The notes below the pieces were generated by a model. It worked only from the letters and a program-made list of their open reading frames with translations. It did not search any database and was not told the DNA's origin. From the NCBI RefSeq assembly GCF_028372415.1, contig NC_092872.1, positions 553,180,705 to 553,244,704 on the forward strand: a stretch of 64,000 bases of DNA, written 5' to 3'. The DNA comes from Notamacropus eugenii. Lineage: Eukaryota; Chordata; Mammalia; Diprotodontia; Macropodidae. The stretch's first letter is position 1, and each line of letters starts with the position of its first letter. Shown here in pieces: positions 54,569-64,000 of the stretch. Both the position numbers and the translations under genes were made by a program.

Positions 54569-56115
54569 AATCATTATCCCTGCCCTAATTTCATTCTCCT
54601 CCATCTTCAATCTCATTCTAGTACTTAGCCATTTCAGCTTTATATTTTCCTCTACCTTACCCCCTTAGCCCATCACTGTTCTTAAAACACCAAGACTATA
54701 ATATTCACAATATCTGCCTCTTCTATTCATTTTTATGTGTTGTTAATGGGCTGTCAAGTGGCACAGTGGATATAGTACTGGGTCTGGAGTCAGGAATACT
54801 TATTTTCATGAATTCAAATCTGGCTTCAGACACTTCAACTAGCTGTGTGACCTTAGGCAGTCACTTAATCCTGTTTGCCTCAGTTTCCTCATCAGTAAAA
54901 TGAGCTAAAGAAGGAAATGCCAAACCACTTCAGTAACTTTGGCAAGAAAACCTCAAACTGGATCATAAAGAGTTGGATGTGACTGAAAGGATGTGTTGCT
55001 AGAATAAGGAGAAGGCAATCGCATAACCATGTTGAGCAGATATATTGCAAATTCACTGAATTGCACCTCAACTGGCAACTCACTTCAGCAAGACAGTGCA
55101 GCATTTCTATAATGCATAAGATCTATTCCAAGCTTTCTCCTTGTTTCCTTCTCATCCTTCCTACTGATCTGCTGAGGTCCCTACTTCTTTATTTACTGAG
55201 AAAAACAAAAGGAGTCATTCAATGTGAGCTCCCTCTTCTCCAATTCTTATCGTATTAAACTTTTTGATATCATCTTCCATTCTCTCCTGCCTTCTCCCTG
55301 GCTGACAAAAAGGCTGTCTTTCTCTTTACATGTGTGCATAATCCCATTACCTCCTGTCTTCTCCCGAAGATTGCCTCATAAATCATCTCTCCTCTCAAAT
55401 CCTCAACTTTTCTCTATTGATTGGTTCCTTCCCTAACTACCTTCAAATATTCTTAAGCTTCTTGCCATTCTTGTAAAAAACAAACAAACAAAAAGACAAA
55501 AACAAAAAAAAACACCTTACTAGACCCTACCATCCCCTTCAACTATCATCCTATTTCTCTCCTCCCTTTCTTTTTGAAACACATACTCACTGACTCTAAT
55601 TATTCTCTACTTACTCATTTCTCAATGGAAACAAACCTCTCTGAAGTAACCACAATAGATAATCTGATTCTCTCTCTCTCTCTTTTTTTTTTAATCTAAT
55701 CCTTCTCAGCATATCAATTGCATTTATATACTATTGACCCAACATTGCCTCCTAGGTATACTTTCCTCTTCAGAAAAGAGATAGTATTTTCTCCAGGTTC
55801 TCATCCTGCCTTTGGTCCTTTTTGTTCTTCGTTGCTTCATCATGCATTTCAGAACTCCCAAGGTTCTAACGGAAGTCCACTTGTCTTCTCTGTGCGTACT
55901 CAGTAATCTCATCAGCTCTCATAGATTTAAGTATCATATCTATACTGATTTCTCCCAGGATCTACATACCCAGTCTCAATCTCTCACCTGAGCTTCAATT
56001 CCCTACTACTAATTGCCTATTGGATATTTCAAAAGAGAAGTCCCAGAGACATCTTAAACTCAATATGTCTAAAACTGAACTCCGTATCTTTCCCCTTAAA
56101 CTCTCCCCTCAATAA
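54569..56115 (+). mobile_element. L2 LINE copy split by a SINE
   Basis: Pyrimidine-rich sense-strand L2. The clearest part is 55905-56100: AATCTCATCAGCTCTCATAG, TATCTATACTGATTTCTCCCAGGATCTACAT, CTCACCTGAGCTTCAATTCC, TTAAACTCAATATGTCTAAAACTGAACTCC. The upstream part is less certain. ORFs within are decayed L2 frames or chance. Confidence 0.65.
54748..54995 (+). mobile_element. Marsupial tRNA-derived SINE
   Basis: TGTCAAGTGGCACAGTGG, GTCTGGAGTCAGGAATAC, CTAGCTGTGTGACCTTAGGCAG, TTTGCCTCAGTTTCCTCATC, GGCAAGAAAACCTC, GAGTTGGATGTGACTG. Inserted in the L2. Confidence 0.92.
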
Positions 56116-56680
56116 CTGGCCTTAAAGACCTTGGAAGCTGGCCTGGCTCCGATGCTTACTAAACAAGTGATTTCAGGAAAGTCACCTCAGTTCTATAGTT
56201 TCTTCATCTTCCAAATGATAATGGTAATGCAGTACTTACTCTGTAGGGTTGTTCTGAAAAAAAGCATTTCGTGAAATATAAATTCCCATATAAATGCATG
56301 GTCATCATAAATATCATTCTTATTATGAATAAGTGGGTTAACAGAAGACAGATAATATGATAGCATGAAAGATGTTTAAACCATTGTTCAAAGGCATACT
56401 AGACTTGGAATAAATACTGAGTAATTATTTGTTGGGTGGGACTTAAAAGAACTTTCAGTAACAAACTGAATTATTAGAAGATCTCTGAAATCATGTCTAA
56501 CTGAGATTCTGAGCTAGGTGGCTTGAAATCCCACTTATTAGTTGTTTGACTCTGGAAAAATCATTTTCTTTCTCTGAGCTGTAAGATGAGGGAGATAGTT
56601 GTCAATAATTTAATGTATGTTTCGCGTATTTCACTGCCTATGTCACATATAAAATGCCCACTGCTAAGCACATCTTCTCT
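56116..56680 (+). mobile_element. Two MIR-type SINE fragments
   Basis: The first (about 56130-56310) has CTTCATCTTCCAAATGATAATGG and TCTGTAGGGTTGTTCTG. The second (56500-56660) has TGGCTTGAAATCCCACTTATTAG and TTTCTTTCTCTGAGCTGTAAGATGAGG. Confidence 0.55.
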
Positions 56681-56857
56681 GGAGAAAAAGCTCAGCTGTT
56701 GCAATTCAGTTAAATAGCTCTAGGCTGGGGGCGTAAAGAGTTGAACCATCATTCCTCAGATTCTGGTGCATATTATTTATGGATGGTTTCTAGAGTAGGA
56801 TGATAACTAACCTTTTGTGTTTCAAAATATAGTTCAAGCCCCATCTTTACCATCTTT

Positions 56858-57124
56858 CAGTTGTTATTGTTTGGTCATTTTTCATTCATGTCCAAACCTT
56901 TGTGACCCCATTTGAGGTTTTTTTGGCAAAGATATTGCAGTGGTTTGCCATTTCCTTCTCCAGCTCATTTTACAGATGAGGAAACTGAGGTGAACAGTGT
57001 TAAGTGACTTGGTCAGGGTCACACAGCTAGTAAGCATCTGAGGCCAGATTTGAACTCAGGAAGATGAGTTCTCCTGACTCCCAGCCCTCCCTGTGCACTA
57101 TCTATTACATCACTTAGCTGCCTT
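56858..57124 (-). mobile_element. Marsupial tRNA-derived SINE, full length
   Basis: TTGGTCATTTTTCATTCATGTCC, TTTGTGACCCCATTTGAGG, GCAGTGGTTTGCCATTTCC, GAGGAAACTGAGGTGAAC, CACACAGCTAGTAAGC, CATCACTTAGCTGCC. Well preserved. Confidence 0.93.
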
Positions 57125-57184
57125 TGTTCTACATGAAGTCTTTACCTATCTCCCTACACTAAAATGCTGGTGTCCTCCCTCTCT

Positions 57185-57438
57185 AAAAACTAGCTAATAT
57201 TTATTTTCTGCATTGAGATTTGCAAATTGTTTTACGTATGCTGTCTCATTTGATCCCCACAACAACCCTAGGAGGTAAGTACCATTATTATCATCATTTT
57301 GTAAATTAGAAAACTGAGGCCAAGAGAGGTTAAGTAACTGGCCCAGGGTGCTAGATTTAGTATCTGAAGGAGAATTTGAACTCAGGTCTTCCTAATTATA
57401 AGTCAAACATTCTATCCACTATGCTGCCTTGCTCCCTA
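57185..57438 (-). mobile_element. tRNA-derived CORE-type SINE
   Basis: CAACAACCCTAGGAGGTAAG, AACTGAGGCCAAGAGAGG, GAACTCAGGTCTTCC, CTATCCACTATGCTGCC. Confidence 0.9.
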
Positions 57439-57559
57439 ACTACCTTGTATTTATTTGTATATATTCCATGCGAATATACGTATGTATGTATGTGTTTGTG
57501 TATATATGTATAATGAGTACATATACATAATGATGTATACGAACATAAGTTTAATATAT

Positions 57560-57808
57560 AATAACAATAATGATAATAACTAACATTTATATAGCCCTCA
57601 ATATTTTCCAGGCACTGTGCTAAGCACTACAATTATTCATTTAATCTCCACAACAATCATAGGAGGTAGAGGTTATTACTATCCTCTCTTTGCCGATGAA
57701 GAAACTGAGACAGGCAGAGGTTAAGTGACTTGCCTAGGGTCACATAGCTAGGAAATAAATGAGGCTGGATTTGAACTCAGATTTTCCTGACTCCAGACCC
57801 AGTACTCT
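57560..57808 (-). mobile_element. tRNA-derived CORE-type SINE
   Basis: CTAACATTTATATAGCCC, CCAGGCACTGTGCTAAGC, GAAACTGAGACAGGCAGAGGTTAAG, TTTGAACTCAG, TGACTCCAGACCCAGTACTC. Preceded by a TATG-rich patch (57475-57540). Confidence 0.92.
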
Positions 57809-57889
57809 AATATATCACATACATTTTCTTTCATTTATAGAATGCTCCAAAATAGAGATGGTTTCAATATTAGTGAAGATGATAATAGT

Positions 57890-58130
57890 TATCACTGTTA
57901 TTGTGCTTTAAGGCTTACAAAGCACTTTATGTATTTTAACTCATTTGATTTTCACAACAACCCTGTGAGGTAAGTCTTATTATCATTCACATTTTACAGA
58001 TGAGGAAACTGAGACTCACTCAGGGTCAAATGGCTAAAAATGTCAGGGGTGGGGGGGGCGGAGATTTGAACTCCCGTCTTCCTGACACCAAATCGAATGC
58101 TCTTCGCTGAGTCCCTTAGCTGCCTCTTTG
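57890..58130 (-). mobile_element. tRNA-derived CORE-type SINE
   Basis: AAAGCACTTTATGTATTTTAACTC, CAACAACCCTGTGAGG, GATGAGGAAACTGAG, TTTGAACTCCCGTCTTCCTGAC, TTAGCTGCCTC. Contains a G-run at 58050-58058. Confidence 0.9.
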
Positions 58131-58204
58131 TACTTGTACCTCCAGAACTTAGTAGAATGTCTGTCATATAACATTAAATGGTTGTTGATTAATATAGTAA
58201 TTGA

Positions 58205-58935
58205 CCTTAAACTAATATAGACACCCAAGAATATTGCACCCAACACACATACTAATCAAACTGAAGGAAAAAAGGGGAAAAAGATCCAATACTAGGGGCA
58301 CCACTCTTCCCAACTCTAACCAGTCTCAGTACCTACACAATTGCTCCACAATCCTATCACATGCTTTTCATTACATTACATACAGGACAATCTATTACAT
58401 GATACACCAACCCCCCTTCCCAAATATGACTCCATTAAATATCCAGCAAAAATGCTAGTGCAATTAGCCTCCACACATTTAGCTATTCTCTGAGACTCCT
58501 ATCACTATGACAATATTACATTGCTGTCTCCCCTGCACATTGGGGAGCTTCACCAGGGCTCTCATTGGTTTCTGAGTCCCCTTACACCTCCAGGCTCCAC
58601 CTGATCTCACTTTCTTACTGTACTTACAGCCTTCTTCACCAAAGTGTTAGTTTCAGTGCATATAAAGGTACTCTAAAAACATGAAGTATCATACTTTTAG
58701 GATCTGTGGTCATGGCAGCCTAAATATTCCCTTCATCAACACATATTGGGATATTCCTATGACTGTAAGAGATGCTATTGCAAAAATACTCAGTCAAACT
58801 GGTGATGAACCAATCCCATGGCTAGATTGGTACTTGGATGACACCAGGTCATTCAAAGTATCTCCAAGTTGTCCTCCTCAGGATTAGTCTTCAAGAAATC
58901 TGGGATGCCTCCAGAATATGATGTATTTTAGGAGA
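58205..58935. other. Unassigned block with promoter-like words and a short ORF
   Basis: Composition differs from its flanks: C/A-rich to about 58500, then GC-richer. It includes CTCATTGG (CCAAT-box-like on the minus strand) near 58563 and CATATAAAGG (TATA-like) near 58662, then an ORF of 68 codons at 58681-58887 (MKYHTFRICGHGSLN...PWLDWYLDD). I recognise no family. Possibly an old mobile-element remnant. No functional claim. Confidence 0.3.
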
Positions 58936-59009
58936 TGATTTAAAGGAGTAAAATATAATTAAATTATTTGTGTTTGCTTCTTCATACTAGTCCTGTAATT
59001 TTATCAGTC

Positions 59010-59695
59010 CCAGAAGCTTTGAGAAACTACTTTTTTACAGACATAAATGTCCTTGTTTAAAGGCAGCCCAGCACCTCTTAGAGAGTTGTCCATGGTCCTG
59101 AGAGATAAGTGAATTGTCCAGGATGGCACAGCTACTATTTGCCAAAGGTGAAATTTGAACTCAAACCTTCCTGACTCCAAGGAAACATTTTTATTCACTA
59201 TATCACTCTGTATTTCATTAGTCCAGAAAATTCACGGGTCAAGTAATTCCTTCTGACAGAGCATATTAGCACCTTTTCTTCCTAGAAAGGTTACTTGCTA
59301 GAGTTATATAGTTAGTATGTCTCAGATGTGGGATTTGAATTCTGATTTTCCTGTTTAAGGCCAACACTCTATTCTCTATGCCTGATTGCTCTCACTTTTA
59401 TTATTAAATAGCAATTATTGTATTTATTATAATAATGATCATTTTATTATTATAAATCACCTTCAGATTTTTAAAGAAGAAATAGTCCTATGAAGCAAGT
59501 AAATGCAAGTGTCATTTCCATTAGTAAGTAAGAAAACTAAAGAACATAATGATTATCTGATTTACTTCCAATCAAGTAGCTAGCTCACATGTTGTCATAA
59601 GATTTTAAGCTAAAAATTGTCTTAGACATCTACAGTATTTAGGACTCCAACCTAGGGCTTCAGTCTAGTGTTTTTTCTACTGTTCACTACCGAAA
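59010..59695 (-). mobile_element. Run of three SINE remnants
   Basis: 59010-59215 is a SINE of the 29385/38623 type (AGCACCTCTTAGAGAGTTG, AATTTGAACTCAAACC). 59260-59392 is a fragment of the same kind (GGATTTGAATTCTG, CTATTCTCTATGCC). 59400-59695 is a weak CORE-type copy (AATCACCTTCAGATTTTTAAAG, TCCATTAGTAAG, AGGACTCC). Confidence 0.55.
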
Positions 59696-60109
59696 GGTCC
59701 AGAGCATGACCAGAAATTAACTTACAAAGATTTCTCTCCTTTCAAAGGTCTTCAAAAGTGTTCAGATTTTACAGTATGCTAACACAAACTTGGTTCAAAG
59801 TGTCTGCTGCAGTGTCCATCCCATAATTGCACTGAGGTGTCCAGTAATTGACATGCATTGAAAAGAACATTAGAAAATTAATGGCTTGATTGATTGAGTG
59901 ATGCTTGAGAGGTCACAGCTTGGAAATGTCACAAAGGTCAGTCTTGGATTTCTCTCATTTTCAAGCCAAACTTTGAAAGTCTGCCTGTTTAAAAAAAATA
60001 AATACCCACCTAGCATATTTAGCAAGTAATTCAATTTGGGTATAATGTGCATTCTGATTGTATGGATCTTTCCCTACTGGGAAAGGTGAAGCAGCTTCCA
60101 TCTGTCTGT

Positions 60110-60345
60110 ATCAGATTGTAGCTTGCTGAGGAGGGGAAGGAAATGACTAGTAATTATGCCTCATAAATCTAGAGTTAGCCATATTTGCAAATATTTCATT
60201 TTTTTATGGCCCTGGAAAATTTTCCTTTGAGAATATGGGACTTAAAAGAGGCATTAATGTCATTTCACTTCCCCCCCTCCCCCGAAGCCCTGCATCGTGC
60301 CCCATTATTCTGGCAAAATTGCTGAATTTCAGAATAGCTAAAAGT
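60110..60345. promoter_or_regulatory. Candidate conserved non-coding element
   Basis: Unique sequence bounded by repeats. Words include AGTAATTATGCC (homeodomain-like), ATTTGCAAATATTTC (octamer/forkhead-like), CATTAATGTC, and a C-rich tract CCCCCCCTCCCCCG at 60272-60285. No ORF. Regulatory role is inferred from composition only. Confidence 0.28.
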
Positions 60346-60411
60346 TCACTGGAAATAGACAATATGTATCACTTTGGTTCAGCAAGGCTGTTTGAATTTC
60401 AACTTTTCCAA

Positions 60412-60652
60412 TAATAATGATAAGTAACATTTATACTACACTTTAAGGTTTTGGAATACTTTACATATATGAACTATTTGACCCTCACAATACTTCTGTG
60501 GGGTAAGTGCTGTCAATAATCCCATTTTACAGATAAATTAATCGAGGCTGTGTGGTTCAGTATCTTACCTAGGATCAGGCAGAAGTATCTAAGACAGTTT
60601 GAGCTCAGGTTTTCTCAACTCCAGGTCCTTCTAATCACCTAGTTGCTTTAAT
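60412..60652 (-). mobile_element. tRNA-derived CORE-type SINE
   Basis: AAGTAACATTTATACTAC, CTTCTGTGGGGTAAGTGC, CCCATTTTACAGATAAA, GAGCTCAGG, ATCACCTAGTTGC. Confidence 0.85.
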
Positions 60653-60769
60653 TTGTTTCATTAACCCTTCACTCTTCAGTGTGTGAACTCAGGACCAAGG
60701 GCATCTATCCCCCTTGGCTCTAACTGGAGGTCTAGGCCAGCCATGCTTCATTTGTATCTTCACTATAAC

Positions 60770-60945
60770 CTTCCCTCCTCCACCACTTTGCAGCTGTTAT
60801 CTTTGATATTATGTTTTCCCCCTTTAGAATGTGAGGTCTTTGAGGGAAGGGACTCTAATTCTGTTGTATTTGTATTCTCATCCACACCCCCAGCACAGTA
60901 TCCAGCACACAGTAAGTGCTTCTTGTCCTGCTATGTTTGTTTCAC
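60770..60945 (+). mobile_element. L2/L3-type 3' end
   Basis: AGAATGTGAGGTCTTTGAGGGAAGGGACTC, GTATTTGTATTCTCATCC, CCCAGCACAGTATCCAGCACACAGTAAGTGC. Confidence 0.8.
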
Positions 60946-61228
60946 ATAAATAGTTTCTCCTGAGCTTTAGGTCTACAAGGAGTTTGTAGCTACCACCCAC
61001 AATCTGGACACCTTGGTTATGGAAATAGGAAAGGAATATTCTTATCTTCAGTCTCCACTGGTAGTAAAAGGTCCATCATAATGTGCCTCTTTAAGTTTGA
61101 ATTCATAATTTTTGCAAAAATGTAAGTTCATTATACTTTCCCTTTCTTTATTCATAGCTAGTAGAACCTGATCCCTATCGAAATTGTTGTGTAGTAGTTT
61201 TAATATACTCTCTATTTGCTGACTTGTG

Positions 61229-61248
61229 TGTGTGTGTGTGTGTGTGTA
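61229..61248. repeat. (TG)n short array
   Basis: About ten TG units. Confidence 0.95.
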
Positions 61249-61309
61249 TATGTTATTTTAAAGCCAGTAGAATGACAACTCTCTGATGATAATATTTTTT
61301 AAAATATTG

Positions 61310-61548
61310 TATTTATATCTCCAGCAAATACAACAGTACCTGGCACACAGTAGGTGCTGAATTAATAATGTTCACTAAATTGAAACAAATGAACTTCCAT
61401 TTGACTCTAAATTCCTTGAGGGCAAAGATTGTGTTATGTTTCACTCTACCCTCCCCCTGAACAGTGTCTATTACCGAGCCTTCCTTTTTGCAAGCATTAG
61501 CAGGAGTGAGCTCAATAAATGTGTGTTGATTGATTTGTAGATTTGTGT
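61310..61548 (+). mobile_element. Two consecutive L2-type 3' ends
   Basis: The first has TACCTGGCACACAGTAGGTGCTGAATTAATAATG. The second has CTAAATTCCTTGAGGGCAAAG and CTCAATAAATGTGTGTTGATTGATT. Confidence 0.75.
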
Positions 61549-61599
61549 CCATATGGCTGATCATATTGACCATTTGCAGGCTGATTGCCAAATAGTCAA

Positions 61600-61682
61600 T
61601 CCTGTCTAATTGTTAAGACGACCAAAATAACTGAATTGCAAACAGTCGTTCCAGTCATTTGGTTGTCTTAATTGGCAATCGT
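61600..61682. repeat. Imperfect inverted repeat
   Basis: CTAATTGTTAAGACGACCAAAATAACTG pairs with CAGTCATTTGGTTGTCTTAATTGG across a spacer of about 20 bp, with a 3-base bulge and a few mismatches. It could be a decayed palindromic MITE core or chance. Confidence 0.5.
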
Positions 61683-61907
61683 CAACAACTGTCAACTGAC
61701 AACCATGATGACAATAGAAGGCCAAACCAGCCATCATTTTAGTCAATTTGGTGTACCGTATGGCCTAACCACCTAATGATCAGAAAAGCAAGGCTGTATC
61801 ATCTCTGATCACAGACGGGTGCTTATCTAATATTATAACTTTATCCCAGAGGTAACTTCATTTCCACAAATGGAACTAATAAGCCTGCCCCGCCATAGTA
61901 CTTATTT

Positions 61908-62095
61908 GGGATGCAGCCTGATATTGTAGATAGAGAATCAGCCTTGGAGTCAGAAAGTCCCGATTTCAAATTCTACCTCTGAAATATACTTCTCAAGTCA
62001 CTTAACCTCTAAGTGCTGCCAAGGCACTAGAATACATATAAGTTTTCAGTCTGCATTAGCAGAGAAAGTTCATGCACTGCCCCATAGCTATACCA
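61908..62095 (+). mobile_element. SINE of the 29385/38623 family, sense orientation
   Basis: GGATGCAGCCTGATATTGTAG, CTTGGAGTCAGAAAGTCCCGATTTCAAATTC, CAAGTCACTTAACCTC, then the family-specific 3' part (CTGCATTAGCAGAGAAAGTTC). Confidence 0.7.
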
Positions 62096-62704
62096 TAGGA
62101 CCAAAGGTCTACGTGAAAGAAAAAAAAGAGCAGTTATTACATGCAACCCTGTCAAAACCTGTCTCATTATCATGCTCTTGCTCCTTTCTCAAGCAAACAC
62201 AGCCACTGATTATTTTTTTCATTAATAATAAAAAGAATAAGAATAGTTCTCCACCTCAGACCCCTTCTGTCATCCCATCAAGGAACAGAAATGGTCATAG
62301 ACCCTTGAAGGTTCTGCCAGTAGAGCACAAGATATGCCAAGTCCTACCATGATGGAAAGCCTTAAGCATGGGGCCAGCTGACTTTCATGCAAGTATTCAT
62401 TACCACAACCTCCCCCTAGCTGAGTGAGAAGAACACTATGCAGCTGATGAATATTTCAGGCACAACAACTAAGTTTAACTACCAAGTAATAGAGGGATTA
62501 CGCTTCTGCTTGTGCACAGAGTCTGGCCCAGATGTGGCTCCTTGCCCAGAGGGGAAAATGAAGGGCCCACAGGAATGTTCAGCTCAGGGTGTGCCAGAAC
62601 AAATGGACACATATGGCCTATATTCTGGATATGCCCATGATTGTTATCTGTGCAAATGGAGAAAGTACCCATACTGACAAACTCCAAAGAAGCAATCCTA
62701 GGCT
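62096..62704. other. Unassigned block with ORFs of unknown meaning
   Basis: Holds a 79-codon frame at 62438-62677 (ISGTTTKFNYQVIEG...CPEGKMKGPQECSAQG...CYLCKWRKYPY) and another at 62113-62352. Neither matches a family I know. The sequence is single copy in the window. I do not call a gene. Confidence 0.3.
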
Positions 62705-62828
62705 AACAGTTACATCAGAACATTTTCATCAACTTTATCTCATTTGATTTTCAGAATAGCCCTGTGACTGAGATTGGCAGAGAGATGCTTCTTATCCCCA
62801 TTTCACAGATAAGGAAATTGTCAGAGTC
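62705..62828 (-). mobile_element. CORE-type SINE fragment
   Basis: CAACTTTATCTCATTTGATTTTCAG, AATAGCCCTGTGACTGAG, CCCATTTCACAGATAAGG; the tRNA-derived end is missing. Confidence 0.7.
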
Positions 62829-62971
62829 CAATAAGAAAGGTATGGCTCTTAAGTGCTAGGGAGAGAACTGAGCTGACATAATCAGATACACAGCCACAGG
62901 CTGAATCTGCAAACAGCTTTATTGTCATTCCCTGAATGAGAAGGGGTTGGACTCTAGATTCAATTGTGGCT

Positions 62972-63511
62972 TGTAAAGAGAGCCACACTGGCATACCCAG
63001 GATGGCTACTAGCACAGGTTCTTAGATGTGCTTTACTAGGAAAGATAGCTACTTAAGGGGTCTTTGTAAATTACATTCACTAGTTCTGGGGAAAAGTCAG
63101 CACCCTGAACTGCAGAGGAAAGACAAATAGAGAAAATATAAGCAGAGAAATAAAGACTAATACACAGGGCTCTGCTGCCTGAATCAAAGCAATATTGCCA
63201 TATACACTTAGCATATATCCCTGGATTGAGAGAGCCTTTCCATCTCAACAGTTGGGGGTCTGAACATATGGCTACTCAAAGTCTTGACCAGGGAATCACA
63301 AGGTCCTTCTCATAAGCAAGACCCCAAAGTAAAATACCAATCCAGAGTATGTGTATGTATCACAGCCCTCATGACTTAGTGCCTAATTAGAAATTAGCAA
63401 AAGGTTTGAAAGCCTTCCTACAAGCAAGCCTCCCCTATAAGTTTCCCTTAATGGGCTCCATGTGAGACCTCCTAATGGGCAGGGAAGATCTTACATCCCA
63501 TTAATATTACA
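62972..63511 (-). mobile_element. LTR of the TGTAA...TTACA family
   Basis: Begins TGTAAAGAGAGCC and ends ATTAATATTACA on the plus strand. Contains AGGTTCTTAGATG, ACCCCAAAGTAAAATACC, CATGACTTAGTGCCTAATTAG and ATGGGCAGGGAAGATC, the reverse complement of landmarks in 968-1553 and 25211-25829. More diverged than the copy at 25211. Fossil, no internal region recognised. Confidence 0.65.
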
Positions 63512-63934
63512 TGGCTATACCCCAAACCCAGGAAATACACATAGTACTTTCATAATAGGCCATAATCCCCATGGAGTAAGCAGTGAGTTATACACATGAA
63601 TGCAGAAACAAAAGGGGAATGCAGAACAACCCAGTGTGACAATACCATTTACCAAAGTGCCCTATGACCTCTATTCCTAGCTTCTCCATCCACCTAGAAC
63701 CATATAATAGTTAGTCAATTATATCAGAATCCTAGTCATTCTGTCCTCTACCCTTAAATGCTTTCACTACTACAACCCAAGTTAGAAGTAATGATTCAAA
63801 CAAACTTACATACCCTCTCAACTCAGTTGTTCCCCATGGACCCAAAGCAGTGAAATCAACTATATTTTCTCCATTTCAATCCAAGCTGGGCCATGCTACC
63901 TCCTTGTTCTGTTCTTTTTCCTTCTCACAATGCT
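63512..63934. other. Unassigned stretch
   Basis: The first tens of bases may be further LTR sequence. The remainder is unique, with no gene recognised. Confidence 0.35.
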
Positions 63935-64000
63935 TTCAGAAACTGATGGAGGGAGATTAAGTGACTTGGCCAAAGGTATACAGCAGGAACTCAAAACCAG
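63935..64000 (-). mobile_element. MIR-like SINE cut by the window edge
   Basis: GGGAGATTAAGTGACTTGGCCAAAGG, then GGAACTCAAAACCAG at the last base. Confidence 0.7.

Overview
This window looks like about 64 kb of a marsupial (metatherian) nuclear genome. It is AT-rich, contains no recognisable functional host protein-coding gene, and is built almost entirely of interspersed repeats of very different ages with islands of unique DNA between them. The marsupial call rests on several things: many tRNA-headed SINEs with the head (GGCAGCTAGGTGG...) and body (TTTGAACTCAGG, CTGTGTGACC, GTTAAGTGACTTG) typical of marsupials; a long L1 of marsupial type; abundant L2 and L3/CR1 relics; and a SINE/LINE pair that shares a 3' tail ending in GGTCCTCTTC. 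The species cannot be read from the sequence. Family names here come from pattern recognition, not from a database search.

Layout. 0-4 kb: two copies of one LTR family flank the 3' end of a non-LTR retrotransposon that encodes a C-terminal C2H2 finger, followed by L3/CR1 pieces and an antisense 7SL RNA-derived retropseudogene. 4-9 kb: L2, MIR and SINE relics plus unique DNA. 9-16 kb: L2 copies on both strands, an L2 split by another copy of the LTR family, and long TG, TC and ATGT-type simple repeats. 16-23.5 kb: mostly unique sequence with scattered SINEs and two long CA/GT arrays. 23.6-24.1 kb: a processed RPL23A pseudogene. 24.2-25.8 kb: an ERV 3' fragment flanked by a 49-bp direct repeat, next to a further LTR. 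26-34 kb: L2 tails, SINEs, a GATA/GACA array and several unique stretches that look like conserved non-coding DNA. 34-37 kb: a long antisense LINE. 37-43.7 kb: SINEs, LINE 3'-UTR-like fragments and a possible LTR. 43.7-49.5 kb: a decayed sense-strand L1 carrying two later insertions in opposite orientation. 49.5-58.2 kb: L2 copies and runs of SINEs. 58-64 kb: unexplained unique DNA, SINEs, L2 tails and another LTR of the first family.

Host-derived features are limited to the RPL23A pseudogene, the 7SL pseudogene and candidate non-coding elements. The best candidate is at about 32.0-32.2 kb, where two ATTTGCAT octamers lie close together. I see no coherent new gene system. The most interesting items are structural: the 49-bp repeat around the ERV fragment, a fold-back copy of target DNA at the 5' junction of one insertion, the partly S-domain-deleted 7SL copy, and the tail sharing between a LINE and SINE-like elements with different heads.
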